This document shows positions 15,317 through 23,726 of a stretch of 42,986 nucleotides of DNA, one piece after another (the stretch's first letter is position 1; each line of letters starts with the position of its first letter). The notes under the pieces were generated by a model, which was given only the letters and a program-made list of their open reading frames with translations, searched no databases and was not told the origin of the DNA. Source of the stretch: Candidatus Bathyarchaeota archaeon (lineage in GTDB: Archaea > Thermoproteota > Bathyarchaeia > Bathyarchaeales > UBA233); NCBI GenBank assembly GCA_025057795.1, contig JANXEP010000059.1, positions 1 through 42,986 of the forward strand, in the 5' to 3' direction. Both the position numbers and the translations under genes were made by a program.

Positions 15317-16201
15317 ATGAAAGTTGTGATTGGCCCAGCTTCAAAGGAGTTGGGCGCCAGAATAGCCCAACTTTTAAACGTTGAGCCCGTGCAAGTTTTC
15401 CATAAAACCTTCCCAGACGGCGAGTCTTATGTTAGACTGGAGGGCAAAGTGGAAGACGAAGACGTGGCGGTGGTACAAACCACAAGTCCGCCGCAGGATT
15501 CTAGGCTTATGCAACTGGCCTTTATAGCTGACGCGACGAAAAGAAACAAAGCTAAGAGGGTTGTTGCCGTAGTGCCATATTTTGCGTATGCCCGCCAAGA
15601 TAAGGTTTTCCTCCAAGGCGAGCCTGTAAGCATAGAAGCCGTTGCCAGAATGCTTAAGGCGGCTGGCGTTGACAGCCTCATAACGGTTAACGTGCACCAA
15701 GCAAAGGTTTTGGAGCGTCTCCCCATTCCGGCCAAAAACCTTTCAGCTGTAAAATTGTTGGCGAAGCACTTCGTAAACATGGGGTTAAAGGGAGCTTTTG
15801 CCCTTGCGCCGGACAAGGGCGCCATACACATTGCCGAGGAAGCCGCCGAAGTTTTAGGCGGAGATTATGGCTATCTTGAGAAACAGAGGGACCGTTACAC
15901 GGGGCAGGTTACGGTTGAAAAGAAAACTTTCAAAGTTGAAGGCAAGTCGGTGATAATCTTTGACGACATAATCAGCACAGGCGGCACCATAGTTGCGGCT
16001 GCAAAGGTTTTAAAGGAGCTTGGAGCAAGCAGGGTTTACGCCTCCTGTGTGCATCCGCTTCTTGTTGGGGACGCGGAAAAGCGTATCCGCGAGGCTGGAG
16101 TTGAAGAAATCGTAGGAACGGACAGCGTTCCAAGCCACGTGAGCAAGGTGTCCCTTGCGCCCCTCATATATGAGGAATTGAAGGAGCTTAAAAGTGGTTA
16201 A
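15317..16201 (+). CDS. prs: Ribose-phosphate pyrophosphokinase (PRPP synthetase)
   Basis: Transfers pyrophosphate from ATP to ribose 5-phosphate, giving PRPP for nucleotide, histidine and tryptophan synthesis; pyrE in this window uses the product. Family segments are KTFPDGESYVRL, VAVVPYFAYARQDKVF with the flexible-loop region, VNVHQAKVLE, ALAPDKGA, and the PRPP-binding loop VIIFDDIISTGGTI. The 294 residues match the short archaeal form. It starts 13 nt after the HMG-CoA reductase stop, and the next gene overlaps its end by 8 nt, so co-transcription is very likely. Confidence 0.95.
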   Translation: MKVVIGPASKELGARIAQLLNVEPVQVFHKTFPDGESYVRLEGKVEDEDVAVVQTTSPPQDSRLMQLAFIADATKRNKAKRVVAVVPYFAYARQDKVFLQGEPVSIEAVARMLKAAGVDSLITVNVHQAKVLERLPIPAKNLSAVKLLAKHFVNMGLKGAFALAPDKGAIHIAEEAAEVLGGDYGYLEKQRDRYTGQVTVEKKTFKVEGKSVIIFDDIISTGGTIVAAAKVLKELGASRVYASCVHPLLVGDAEKRIREAGVEEIVGTDSVPSHVSKVSLAPLIYEELKELKSG

Positions 16202-17231
16202 GCTCTTCTTTTTGCTTTCAGGGGAGCATGAAACCCTTCCCGCTTCGGAGATTAAAGCCATACTTGAGGCGGAGGGTTTCCCCTTCAAGGTTTTGGGAAA
16301 GCTTGACCAAGTCTTAAGGGTTGAAGCGGATTTAAAATGTGTTGAAGCCGTAAGAAACCGTGCCGCCTATACTAGGCTTTGCGGACTTGAACTTTTTCTG
16401 TCAGATGCGGAGCAAAGCCAAATTATGAAAGCAGCTTGTGATGTGGATTTTAGCCAGGTTTTAGGCAGAGGCGACAGCTTTGCGGTTCGCGTGAAACACG
16501 TGAAAACCCACGCCCCAGAAGTAGATGCAATGACCGTTGAGAGGAGGCTTGGCGCGCTTATCCTAAGCATGGTGGATGGGGTTAGAGTGAAATTGGAAAG
16601 TCCTGAAAAAACTTTCTCAGGGATTTTAACCGACAACAAGTTTGTTTTCGGTTTAAAACTTGCCGAAGTTTCGCCTAAACCTTTCACCGAGAGGCGGCCG
16701 AAGAAAAAGCCTTTCTTCCATCCTTCAGCTATGCCTCCGAAACTTGCAAGGTGCATGGTGAACTTGGCTAGGCCTAAGGCTGGAAACCTCGTTTTCGACC
16801 CTTTTTGCGGCACGGGAAGCATAATTATTGAAGCAGCGCTTATAGGCTGTCGCGTTTTGGGAATGGACGTCCAGCGGCGCATGGCAGCAGGCGCCCTAAA
16901 AAACTTCGCCTTTTTTGGGCTAAAACCCGAAGGCCTTTTGGTGGCTGACGCTAGAAAACCGCCGGTAACAGCCGTAGACTGTGTAGTTGCGGATCCGCCT
17001 TATGGCAGAAGCGCAACCACTTTAAAACGCGCTACAGAACAGATAATAGAGGACACGTTAAAGGCTGTTTACGCCATGCTTAGCGAGGGGAGGCTTGTAT
17101 GTGTGGCTGCACCAAAAACGGTTAGGGTGAGCCGTATAGGCGTGGATTTAGGCTATAAACATTTAGAATCCCACCTTGTTTACATACACAGAGGCTTGAC
17201 GAGGGAAATAGCTGTTTTTGAAAAGGTGTAG
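16194..17231 (+). CDS. tRNA (guanine(10)-N2) methyltransferase, THUMP type
   Basis: A 345-residue protein with an N-terminal ferredoxin-like/THUMP region (about 1-155) and a C-terminal Rossmann methyltransferase. The SAM site reads VFDPFCGTGSIIIEAAL. The catalytic motif is D267-P-P-Y-G271, typical of N2-guanine methyltransferases. This order matches archaeal Trm-G10, which makes m2G or m2,2G at position 10 of tRNA. The GTG start lies inside the end of prs (8-nt overlap), which implies translational coupling. RNase Z follows after 3 nt, so two tRNA-maturation genes sit together. Confidence 0.92.
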   Translation: MVKLFFLLSGEHETLPASEIKAILEAEGFPFKVLGKLDQVLRVEADLKCVEAVRNRAAYTRLCGLELFLSDAEQSQIMKAACDVDFSQVLGRGDSFAVRVKHVKTHAPEVDAMTVERRLGALILSMVDGVRVKLESPEKTFSGILTDNKFVFGLKLAEVSPKPFTERRPKKKPFFHPSAMPPKLARCMVNLARPKAGNLVFDPFCGTGSIIIEAALIGCRVLGMDVQRRMAAGALKNFAFFGLKPEGLLVADARKPPVTAVDCVVADPPYGRSATTLKRATEQIIEDTLKAVYAMLSEGRLVCVAAPKTVRVSRIGVDLGYKHLESHLVYIHRGLTREIAVFEKV

Positions 17232-17234
17232 CCC

Positions 17235-18158
17235 ATGAGCTTACAAGTAGTTTTCCTAGGCACTGCTGGAAGCATTCCAACGCCAAAAAGAAGTCTGCCG
17301 GCCATTCTGATAAAGCGTAAAGGCGAATACGTAATGTTTGACTGCGGCGAGGGAGTTCAGAGGCAAATGATAACGGCCGGCGAGGGATTCCATAGGAAAA
17401 TGAGGATTTTCGTTACACATATGCATGGAGACCACGTTTTAGGCTTGCCTGGGCTTATGCAAACTATGGCTCTGCTTGACAGGGGTGAAAAACTGGAGGT
17501 TTACGGCCCGCCTGGAATCAGAAATTTCATGGAAAGCGTAAGGGAGACTGTGCAGTTCGCCCTTAGCTTCCCCGTGGAAATCCGCGAAGTTAACAAAGCA
17601 AGCGTCGTTTTCGAGGGAGACGAGTATATCGTTGAGGCAGCCTGGTCAAACCATGTGATACCAAGCCTAGCCTACGCCTTTGTGGAGAAACCCCGTCCCG
17701 GAAAATTTTACCCCGAAAAGGCCAAAGCCCTAGGAGTTCCAGAAGGCCCGTTATGGGGACGCCTGCAGCGGGGAAAAGAGGTTAAGCTTCAAGACGGGAA
17801 AATTGTTAAGCCTGAACAAGTTATGGGGCCGCCTAGGCCCGGGCGAAAGATAGTTTATACTGGCGACACGAGGCCTTTTAGGGATTTGGTGAATTTTGCG
17901 GCTGGCGCAGATTTGCTTATCCACGACGCTACTTTGGATGATGAGCTTGCGGAGAAGGCGGAGGAAGATGGGCATTCAACGCCAAGGCAAGCTGCTGAAA
18001 CAGCAAAAAAGGCTAAGGCGAAAAGGCTGGTTTTAACGCATATCAGTGCAAGGTATAAAGATGTATCCATGCTTTTAGACCAAGCTCGGAAAATTTTCAA
18101 GAACACCATTGTTGCTGAAGACTTTTTGAGGATTGATGTTCCCCTTTTAGAAAAATAG
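17235..18158 (+). CDS. rnz: Ribonuclease Z (tRNA 3'-end endonuclease)
   Basis: Metallo-beta-lactamase-fold nuclease that removes the 3' trailer of precursor tRNA. Signature: FLGTAGSIPTPKRSLP at the N-terminus, the zinc motif H62-x-H64-x-D66-H67 in THMHGDHVLGLPG, KIVYTGDTRPF with the bridging Asp, HDATLDDE, and the late His in LVLTHISARY. At 307 residues it is the short RNase Z form. It is last in the operon with HMG-CoA reductase, prs and the tRNA G10 methyltransferase. Its end overlaps the convergent sugar-isomerase-like gene by 12 nt. Confidence 0.95.
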   Translation: MSLQVVFLGTAGSIPTPKRSLPAILIKRKGEYVMFDCGEGVQRQMITAGEGFHRKMRIFVTHMHGDHVLGLPGLMQTMALLDRGEKLEVYGPPGIRNFMESVRETVQFALSFPVEIREVNKASVVFEGDEYIVEAAWSNHVIPSLAYAFVEKPRPGKFYPEKAKALGVPEGPLWGRLQRGKEVKLQDGKIVKPEQVMGPPRPGRKIVYTGDTRPFRDLVNFAAGADLLIHDATLDDELAEKAEEDGHSTPRQAAETAKKAKAKRLVLTHISARYKDVSMLLDQARKIFKNTIVAEDFLRIDVPLLEK

Positions 18159-18929
18159 TGTTTTCAATTTATGTAGGCTTTCGGGAACATGCTCTATAGA
18201 CTCGACAATGATTGTTTTGTTGTATGAGATTTCCTTTAACATTTTTGCAATTTTATCCCAGTTGACTGTTCCGCGGCCTATGCCCAAGTGCTCGTCAAAT
18301 TTCCCTCTATTGTCGTGGGCGTGTATATGGACTATTTTGCCTCGGAATTTTTCAATAAATAGTTCTGTTTGTCCACTTATGTTTGCATGTCCAATGTCCA
18401 AGGCTAAGCCTATTTCCCCATCAGCCGCCTCGTAGAATTTCTGAAAGTGCTCAACGCTTTTCATTAGGAACGGAGATGGTTCAGGGATGTTTTCAACAGC
18501 GATTTTTACGCCGTAATCCCATGCGAACCTGTGAAGCTGTTGGATTGTTTTCACGTTCTGGTTCCAGGCGTGTCCAGGATAGAACATGCTTATGCCCGTC
18601 TCCATTCCAGGGTGGAGAACCCACATTTGGGCTTCTAGGGCGCCTGCGTTGACAATGGATTTCTGCAGCTTTTTAACCATAACTTTCAGGAGGGGTTTTG
18701 AGAGGGAGGCTATGTTTATGTCGTTGAAGGGCGCGTGGATAGAGTATTTTAGGCCGTATGAGCTGCCTACGTCTATAAGTTTGGAAATTCGACGTTTATC
18801 AAGCGTATGCAGTCCGTCGTCAACAACTTCAATAAATTTTGCTTCCTGTTTAACCACGTCGTTTAGGCTTTCGTTAAAGTCTAAACCAAGCTTGTAAAGC
18901 ATGGATATTCCAATTTCAGGCTTAGCCAT
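18147..18929 (-). CDS. Sugar phosphate isomerase/epimerase-like TIM barrel (AP endonuclease 2 family)
   Basis: A 260-residue xylose isomerase-like TIM barrel. Typical segments are EIGISMLYKLGLDFNESL, IHAPFNDINIAS, MWVLHPG, KIAVENIPEP with the metal-ligand Glu, IGLALDIGHANISG with Asp/His ligands, and IVHIHAHDNRG. This ligand set (Glu, Asp-x2-His, His-x-His) is that of the AP-endonuclease-2/sugar isomerase superfamily. Whether it repairs DNA or rearranges a sugar cannot be decided; the lack of Endo IV-specific segments makes an isomerase role more likely. ATG 18929 starts the homologous part; the frame is open 24 codons further but that stretch looks non-coding. Confidence 0.85.
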   Translation of the reverse strand: MAKPEIGISMLYKLGLDFNESLNDVVKQEAKFIEVVDDGLHTLDKRRISKLIDVGSSYGLKYSIHAPFNDINIASLSKPLLKVMVKKLQKSIVNAGALEAQMWVLHPGMETGISMFYPGHAWNQNVKTIQQLHRFAWDYGVKIAVENIPEPSPFLMKSVEHFQKFYEAADGEIGLALDIGHANISGQTELFIEKFRGKIVHIHAHDNRGKFDEHLGIGRGTVNWDKIAKMLKEISYNKTIIVESIEHVPESLHKLKTLFF

Positions 18930-19074
18930 GGAACAGTCCCAACGCTGAGAAGTTCTAAATTTTCCCCCACGCCTATAATTATCTTTATGCTTTCGAAGCA
19001 TGGGAGGAGTATGTTTAAAAGCATAGTTTCCTCAAATTATCTTGGCAGTTTAGGTTTCCGCTGATGGGAGATTT

Positions 19075-20316
19075 ATGGTTGAGGAAAAGGACGTAGTTGA
19101 GTTTCTCAAAATCCGCCGGGGTGAAGCCTCATTAAGCGAAATAGCGGAGGGGTTGGGCATTCCAAAGTATGGGCCTAATTCGGCTTATGCCCTTCTACAG
19201 TCGCTTAAGGGCAAGGGGGTTGTTGAACGCCGCGGCGAGTTGTGGGCGGTTGTAAAAGGAGAGGAAGCAGCCAAGCCTCCTGAAAAACCCGTTGAGGTGT
19301 CTGCTAAAGTTGGACCCGAGGGCGGGGTGGTAACGGAAACGGTGATGCAGGGTGTTACCGCAGACGTTGAGAAGCTTGTGAGGGCTATGGCGCAGACCCT
19401 TGCCGAAGCCATGAAGGGGGCAAGGGTTCCAGCTGACGAGTGGGAGCTTGCCACAAAGCCCATGACTACTGAGGTCGAAAAGAGGGAGGAGTTGAAAAGC
19501 TTGGTTTTGAGGGCTGATGAGGCCATTGAGGCTAAGAAGCCCTTGATAGGGTTTCCAACGGGCACGTTTATCGACCACCTATTTTTGACGCCTGAAGGCA
19601 AAAGTTTGGGAGGAATCCCAATATGTGGACAGTTCGCGATAACTGGTTTGCCTGGAGCTGGAAAATCCATTCTTGTGGAGGAGATAGCCGTTAGGGTTGC
19701 AGCGTCTGGCAGGAAGGTTTTGTATGTCACGGCTGAGGACACATGGAAAAGCGCCACTCCACGTTTTGATTTACAGTCTAGGATGAAGCAGAAAGCGGAT
19801 ATTTTGGGTTTGGACTGGAACAAGGTGCGCGAAAACCTTTTCGTCATGGATACGGTGGCTTATCCGGAGCTCCGCGACTGGAACACTTTCGCTGAAACCT
19901 ACCGTTACGTGGCTGAAAAGGAGAAAATCGAGCTGGTCATAATAGACTCCGTGACGGTGCTGGAGGCCTACCGCGGAGCATTAAAGTATCGGGTTATGGA
20001 GCTAGCCCGCTACAACCAAGTCCACGGAATAACAGCCCTATACGTGAACCAGCGGAGCTCAGAGGTTTGGGACAGCTATGATATGGCGGGGGGCATAGGC
20101 TTAGCCCACAACCTGGACGGGACAATAATAGTGGATTATGGCCGCGTTTACTGGTACGATCAACAGGTTGATTTAAAAGCGGACAGGGGTGAATTCGTCC
20201 GCATAGCCCGTGTCCTAGACTGTAGAATGAGCAACTTTGAAAGGCGAAGGATAAGGGTGGACATAACCCATGAAGGGTTTCTAAGGGCAATAGAACCCAT
20301 ACCAAAAACTGAATAG
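19075..20316 (+). CDS. KaiC/RadA-like ATPase with N-terminal winged-helix domain
   Basis: A 413-residue protein in three parts. Residues 1-60 form a winged-helix-like domain (VVEFLKIRRGEASLSEIAEGL ... KGKGVVERRGELWAV). Residues 61-150 are a linker. Residues 150-410 are a RecA-fold KaiC-like ATPase with Walker A G191-L-P-G-A-G-K-S198 and Walker B IELVIID291S. The segment YVNQRSSEVWDSYDMAGG is close to RadA/KaiC loops. A DNA-linked ATPase role is inferred from the winged helix and from the DNA ligase gene 22 nt downstream. Substrate and partners are unknown. The ATG at 19075 has GGGAG 4 nt upstream, and TTTAAAAGC at 19013-19021 may be its TATA box. Confidence 0.85.
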   Translation: MVEEKDVVEFLKIRRGEASLSEIAEGLGIPKYGPNSAYALLQSLKGKGVVERRGELWAVVKGEEAAKPPEKPVEVSAKVGPEGGVVTETVMQGVTADVEKLVRAMAQTLAEAMKGARVPADEWELATKPMTTEVEKREELKSLVLRADEAIEAKKPLIGFPTGTFIDHLFLTPEGKSLGGIPICGQFAITGLPGAGKSILVEEIAVRVAASGRKVLYVTAEDTWKSATPRFDLQSRMKQKADILGLDWNKVRENLFVMDTVAYPELRDWNTFAETYRYVAEKEKIELVIIDSVTVLEAYRGALKYRVMELARYNQVHGITALYVNQRSSEVWDSYDMAGGIGLAHNLDGTIIVDYGRVYWYDQQVDLKADRGEFVRIARVLDCRMSNFERRRIRVDITHEGFLRAIEPIPKTE

Positions 20317-20338
20317 GTAAGCTGGTGAAGGCAAGCCC

Positions 20339-22135
20339 TTGTCAATAGTTAAACCGCCAACGTTAAAGGAGCTAATAGAAGCTTACGGCTCCGTGAAGGA
20401 GGCTGTTCTCCGCCTAATTGAGGCGGGATTTCTCCCCGAACAGATAGAATGGAAAACGGGCACACCATACTATCTCATAAGTCTTTACATGGACGGAAAA
20501 GAGCCTAAAAGGGACATGCCCTTTTCGAAAATTGTGGAAGTTTACGAACGCCTAGCCGTGCTTCGCGGGAAAAAGGGCAAAGAAACCGAACTGGCAAAAT
20601 TCTTCCAAAATCCCGCCCTGCCCCTCGAGGTTAAAGCACGCTTTGCCCTTGGAACAATTACCGAGGAAAGCCTTAAGGTTGGACCCGGCCTGATAGAGAG
20701 AAGCATAAGCCTAGCCACGGGCGCTGCCTTAAGCGACGTTAAAAAGCTTATGATAGATTACGGCGAATACGGCGAGGTTGCATACCTCCTAAAAAAGCCT
20801 TTAGAGGCAACTCTCTCAGTCAACGAAGTTTACGAGGCTATAAGGTTTATGCCAAAACTTAGAGGCGTTAGGGAGCGGGAACTTTACGTTTCCAGCCTCT
20901 TGAGGGTTAGCACACCCATAGAGGCAAAATATGTTGTTAGGCTTCTTTTGGGCGATTTGAAGCTCGGCTATTATGCGAGTACGGTTATGAGGGCGGCCGC
21001 GAAAGCCTACCAGGTTCCAGTGGAGCTTATCCAAAACGCCTGCGCCATAATGGGCTTGGCTGAAGGCATAAGCCTAGCCTCAGAAGGACTGCCAAAACTG
21101 GCAGAAGTGAAAATGCGACCCGGCCAGTTCATCAAGCCCCAACTAGCCCACCTATACGAGCCGGATAAAATTGTTTACCCCGTTAGAGCGGAGTACAAGA
21201 TTGATGGGAGCCGCCTCCAAGTCCACAGGTGGGGCACCAAAACATGGATTTTTTCTAGGCGCGGTGTAGAAAAGTCGCAGACGCTGCCTGAAATCGTAGA
21301 GATAGCGGAAAAGTTTAAAGCTCAAAGCTGCATTGTTGACGGCGAAGTTTTAGCCGTCGACAAGAACGGCAAACCTCTGCCTTTTCAAGTTATGCTTGAA
21401 AGAACCGTGCCGAGGGAACTCCCGCCTGGAGAACTTGCCGAGAGGATGGCTAAGGTGAGGGTTACCTACAGAGCTTTTGACATACTCTTTCTAAACGGGA
21501 GGGAACTAACCCGCTTGCCGCTTTCCGATAGGCGAAAATACCTTTTAGAGGTTGTTCCTCCAGAGTTCTTGGCGGAAGGCATGGAATGCCAAAACGAGGT
21601 TGAGTTGATGCGCTTCTACGATGAAGCGCTAAAGAAAGGGTTTGAGGGCATTGTCGTCAAAAGTTTGAACGCGCCCTACGAGGTTGGGCAACGCACTTAC
21701 ACGTGGCTTAAGCTGAAGCCTGAACGCGACACCATAGACTGCACCATTGTAAAGGCCCTTTACGGAAAGGGAAAACGCGCAGGCCTATACTCGTCTTTCC
21801 TTTTAGCAGTCCGCGACTCCGTAGAAAAGAAGCTTTACACCATTGGAAAGGTTTCAAATCTATCTGAAGAAAGCATGGACGCCCTCACAATGATAGTTGA
21901 AAAAACCCGCAGGGAAGAAGATGAGGAAGGCGTTTTCGTTAAGCCCACCGTGGTTGTTGAAGTCACTTATCAGGAAATTCAGGAAGCAGGCGAGTACACA
22001 AGCGGCTACGCCCTAAGGGTGCCGAAAGTGGTTAGATTTAGAACAGACAAAACGATTGAAGAAATAGACACTGTGGAGAAGTTGAAGAAGCTTTATGAAC
22101 TGCAATATGAACGTTACCCAACCCAAACAATCTAA
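20339..22135 (+). CDS. lig: ATP-dependent DNA ligase
   Basis: A 598-residue archaeal-type ligase that seals nicks, including Okazaki fragment joints. The nucleotidyltransferase motif I is K287-I-D-G290, the lysine that becomes adenylated. Later motifs include IVDGEVLAVD (motif III), GFEGIVVKS (motif IV) and YTWLKLKPE (motif V). The N-terminal ~250 residues are the helical DNA-binding domain (VRGVRERELYVSSLL, LLLGDLKLGYY), and the C-terminal ~150 the OB fold. TTG 20339 is the only suitable start, with GGTGAAGG about 10 nt upstream. It is co-directional with the KaiC-like gene 22 nt upstream and overlaps the convergent YkgJ-like gene by 4 nt. Confidence 0.95.
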   Translation: MSIVKPPTLKELIEAYGSVKEAVLRLIEAGFLPEQIEWKTGTPYYLISLYMDGKEPKRDMPFSKIVEVYERLAVLRGKKGKETELAKFFQNPALPLEVKARFALGTITEESLKVGPGLIERSISLATGAALSDVKKLMIDYGEYGEVAYLLKKPLEATLSVNEVYEAIRFMPKLRGVRERELYVSSLLRVSTPIEAKYVVRLLLGDLKLGYYASTVMRAAAKAYQVPVELIQNACAIMGLAEGISLASEGLPKLAEVKMRPGQFIKPQLAHLYEPDKIVYPVRAEYKIDGSRLQVHRWGTKTWIFSRRGVEKSQTLPEIVEIAEKFKAQSCIVDGEVLAVDKNGKPLPFQVMLERTVPRELPPGELAERMAKVRVTYRAFDILFLNGRELTRLPLSDRRKYLLEVVPPEFLAEGMECQNEVELMRFYDEALKKGFEGIVVKSLNAPYEVGQRTYTWLKLKPERDTIDCTIVKALYGKGKRAGLYSSFLLAVRDSVEKKLYTIGKVSNLSEESMDALTMIVEKTRREEDEEGVFVKPTVVVEVTYQEIQEAGEYTSGYALRVPKVVRFRTDKTIEEIDTVEKLKKLYELQYERYPTQTI

Positions 22136-22713
22136 AACAGCCGAAACCTTCTGATGTTTAAGGCTTCAAAGTTGGGGTAGGGCTGTATGCCTATGTTAGC
22201 GGTTGTTTTAAGCTGCTCCCTGCGAATTCCTATGGCAATTTCCACAAACTCCCTAAGGGTTTGCGTGGCAAAAGTCCATGTAGGCTTTCCATACACCAAG
22301 CCTTTACAGTTGGAGTCTGCGTAAATGTAAAGTTTGTTTCCGTTGAAAGTGTAAAGCGCCTCACGAGCGTACCCGAACTTTGGAGAGGTAAGAACCTTAA
22401 AAGGCCACAGTTTGCATGCTGTGGGTTTCATGTGCTGTAACCCACATAGGTGCATGTCTGAAAATTTGTAGAGAAACACGCATGAGCCGTCGCTTTTCTT
22501 CCTTAAATAAAGTTTGCTTAGGTCTGAAGCGGTGGTTTCAACGCCGTAGTTTTTAACTATGCTAAGCCATTCCTGAAAGCTCAAAACTACACTGTAGGCT
22601 TTGCAACACAAACCGCAAGCTCTGCATTCCCAGTTGGCGATGAACTGCCATGGCGCGAAGAGCATTTCTAATACCCTACATGCTTTCAAAATCTGAAAAA
22701 TAAGAGCTTCCAT
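22132..22713 (-). CDS. YkgJ-family cysteine cluster protein
   Basis: A 193-residue protein with the YkgJ Cys cluster: C30-R-A-C33-G-L-C36-C37-K near the N-terminus, then C in GSCVFLY, then CGLQHMKPTACKLWPF. The family has a predicted zinc- or iron-chelating cluster with no settled biochemical role; relatives are annotated as Fe-S or zinc proteins. The C-terminal ~70 residues show no motif that I recognise. ATG 22713 was preferred over TTG 22731. It is separated by 60 nt from the aKMT-like gene on the same strand. Confidence 0.8.
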   Translation of the reverse strand: MEALIFQILKACRVLEMLFAPWQFIANWECRACGLCCKAYSVVLSFQEWLSIVKNYGVETTASDLSKLYLRKKSDGSCVFLYKFSDMHLCGLQHMKPTACKLWPFKVLTSPKFGYAREALYTFNGNKLYIYADSNCKGLVYGKPTWTFATQTLREFVEIAIGIRREQLKTTANIGIQPYPNFEALNIRRFRLF

Positions 22714-22773
22714 TAAAGTTTTATTTTGCAAAGCTTTCGAAAATGCCCTAGGCAGGTCAATGAGCGGGAAGGC

Positions 22774-23265
22774 TTAAACTTTCTTGTATAGGTAAATTGT
22801 GTGGGAAGGGTATCCCAGATTTGGGTTTTCGCAGAAATTATCAACTTTCGCGGGTTTCCAGCCTACAATTTCGTAGTCGTGGGAGACCACGCGAGCTCCC
22901 TTTCTAAGCTCAGTTTCAAGTTTAGGCTTAATCTTCTCGTTAGCACTGGTTGTCAAGTATAGGAACACAACATCAGCCGATGATAAATCCACATCGAACA
23001 TGTCGCCGTTAACAATGGTAACCCTATCTTGAAGCTTCTCCTCGTAAACTGTGCTTAGGGCTTTTTTAGCCAGATCCTCCCTCAACTCAACCCCCACGGC
23101 TCTGGCACCGAACTCCTTAGCAGCCATTATTACGGTTCTACCATCTCCGGCACCTAAATCAAAGAAGACTTCTCCAGGTTTTAGCTCAGCCAAAACCAGC
23201 ATGTGGCGCACAACGGGAAGTGGGGTTGGAACAAACGGGGCGATAAACAACCATGGCGCCTCCAT
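22774..23265 (-). CDS. aKMT-like SAM-dependent protein lysine methyltransferase
   Basis: A 163-residue class I methyltransferase with a Rossmann SAM site, D36-L-G-A-G-D41-G-R. Several segments closely resemble the crenarchaeal protein lysine methyltransferase aKMT: FVPTPLPVVRHMLVLAEL at the start, VNGDMFDVDLSSADVVFLYL, KPKLETELRKGARVVSHDYEIVGW, and HTIYLYKKV at the end. aKMT methylates many cellular proteins on lysine with broad specificity. The resemblance is from memory of the family, so the assignment is probable. The ATG start is about 30 nt from a minus-strand TATA-like TTTTTAAAGGG (about 23288-23299), so the message may be leaderless. Confidence 0.8.
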   Translation of the reverse strand: MEAPWLFIAPFVPTPLPVVRHMLVLAELKPGEVFFDLGAGDGRTVIMAAKEFGARAVGVELREDLAKKALSTVYEEKLQDRVTIVNGDMFDVDLSSADVVFLYLTTSANEKIKPKLETELRKGARVVSHDYEIVGWKPAKVDNFCENPNLGYPSHTIYLYKKV

Positions 23266-23310
23266 CGGGTTTTAGCAATACTTCACCCTTTAAAAATTTT
23301 TCTCAACTTG

Positions 23311-23637
23311 TCAAGCGACGTATGTTGCTTTTTTAGGTGTAGGTCTTCTGGCCTCCCCGCACTTCATGCAGCTCTGCGCACACAACTCCAAGTATTTCTC
23401 TTCGTCCAATGTGCCTACAGCCTCTGCGGCTCGGCGGCACAGCTCACTTGGCTCTTCACATCCCTCTTCTCTGCATAGGGTGGATATGTATTGGCAAATT
23501 TCCTGCACGTCTTTAGGCTCTAAAACTGCCCGGTTTGTGCGAATCAGAAGGCATAATTCTCTGGCTAAGACACAGTTTTTAATGTATTTGATTCTGTTTA
23601 GGACTTCTTCACGCAGTTTCTTTCGACTTATTTCCAA
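23311..23637 (-). CDS. Small Cys-rich helical protein, possibly DUF326/Csp-like
   Basis: A 108-residue predicted all-helical protein with nine cysteines: C22, C29, C48, C55, C60, C67, C86, C90, C93. Three pairs are spaced C-x6-C (22/29, 48/55, 60/67), and the end reads YLELCAQSCMKCGEARR, which resembles the Cys-lined helices of DUF326 and the Csp copper-storage four-helix bundles. Spacing of seven or four would place thiols on one helix face, facing the core of a bundle. I cannot confirm the family without a profile search. TTG 23637 is preceded by GGAGAG, and a TTTAAAGG at about 23660-23668 may be the promoter. Confidence 0.6.
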   Translation of the reverse strand: MEISRKKLREEVLNRIKYIKNCVLARELCLLIRTNRAVLEPKDVQEICQYISTLCREEGCEEPSELCRRAAEAVGTLDEEKYLELCAQSCMKCGEARRPTPKKATYVA

Positions 23638-23726
23638 TCTTATCTTTCTCTCCGCAAACCTTTAAACGTGGTGTTCACCCAGATTAAGACAGTCTCCCAT
23701 TTAAAGTTGTTGTAGGCTGTATCTGC

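Noticed and set aside
19185..19847. 220-codon minus-strand open frame across the KaiC-like ATPase gene
   Set aside because: Antisense shadow of a clear ATPase gene; the composition is Ser/Thr/Phe rich as expected for the complement of a real gene.
22132..23637. A metal-homeostasis operon of the YkgJ-like, methyltransferase and Cys-rich genes
   Set aside because: They are co-directional, but the methyltransferase and the Cys-rich gene each have their own TATA-like box, and the methyltransferase has no metal link. The evidence is too weak to call a functional unit.
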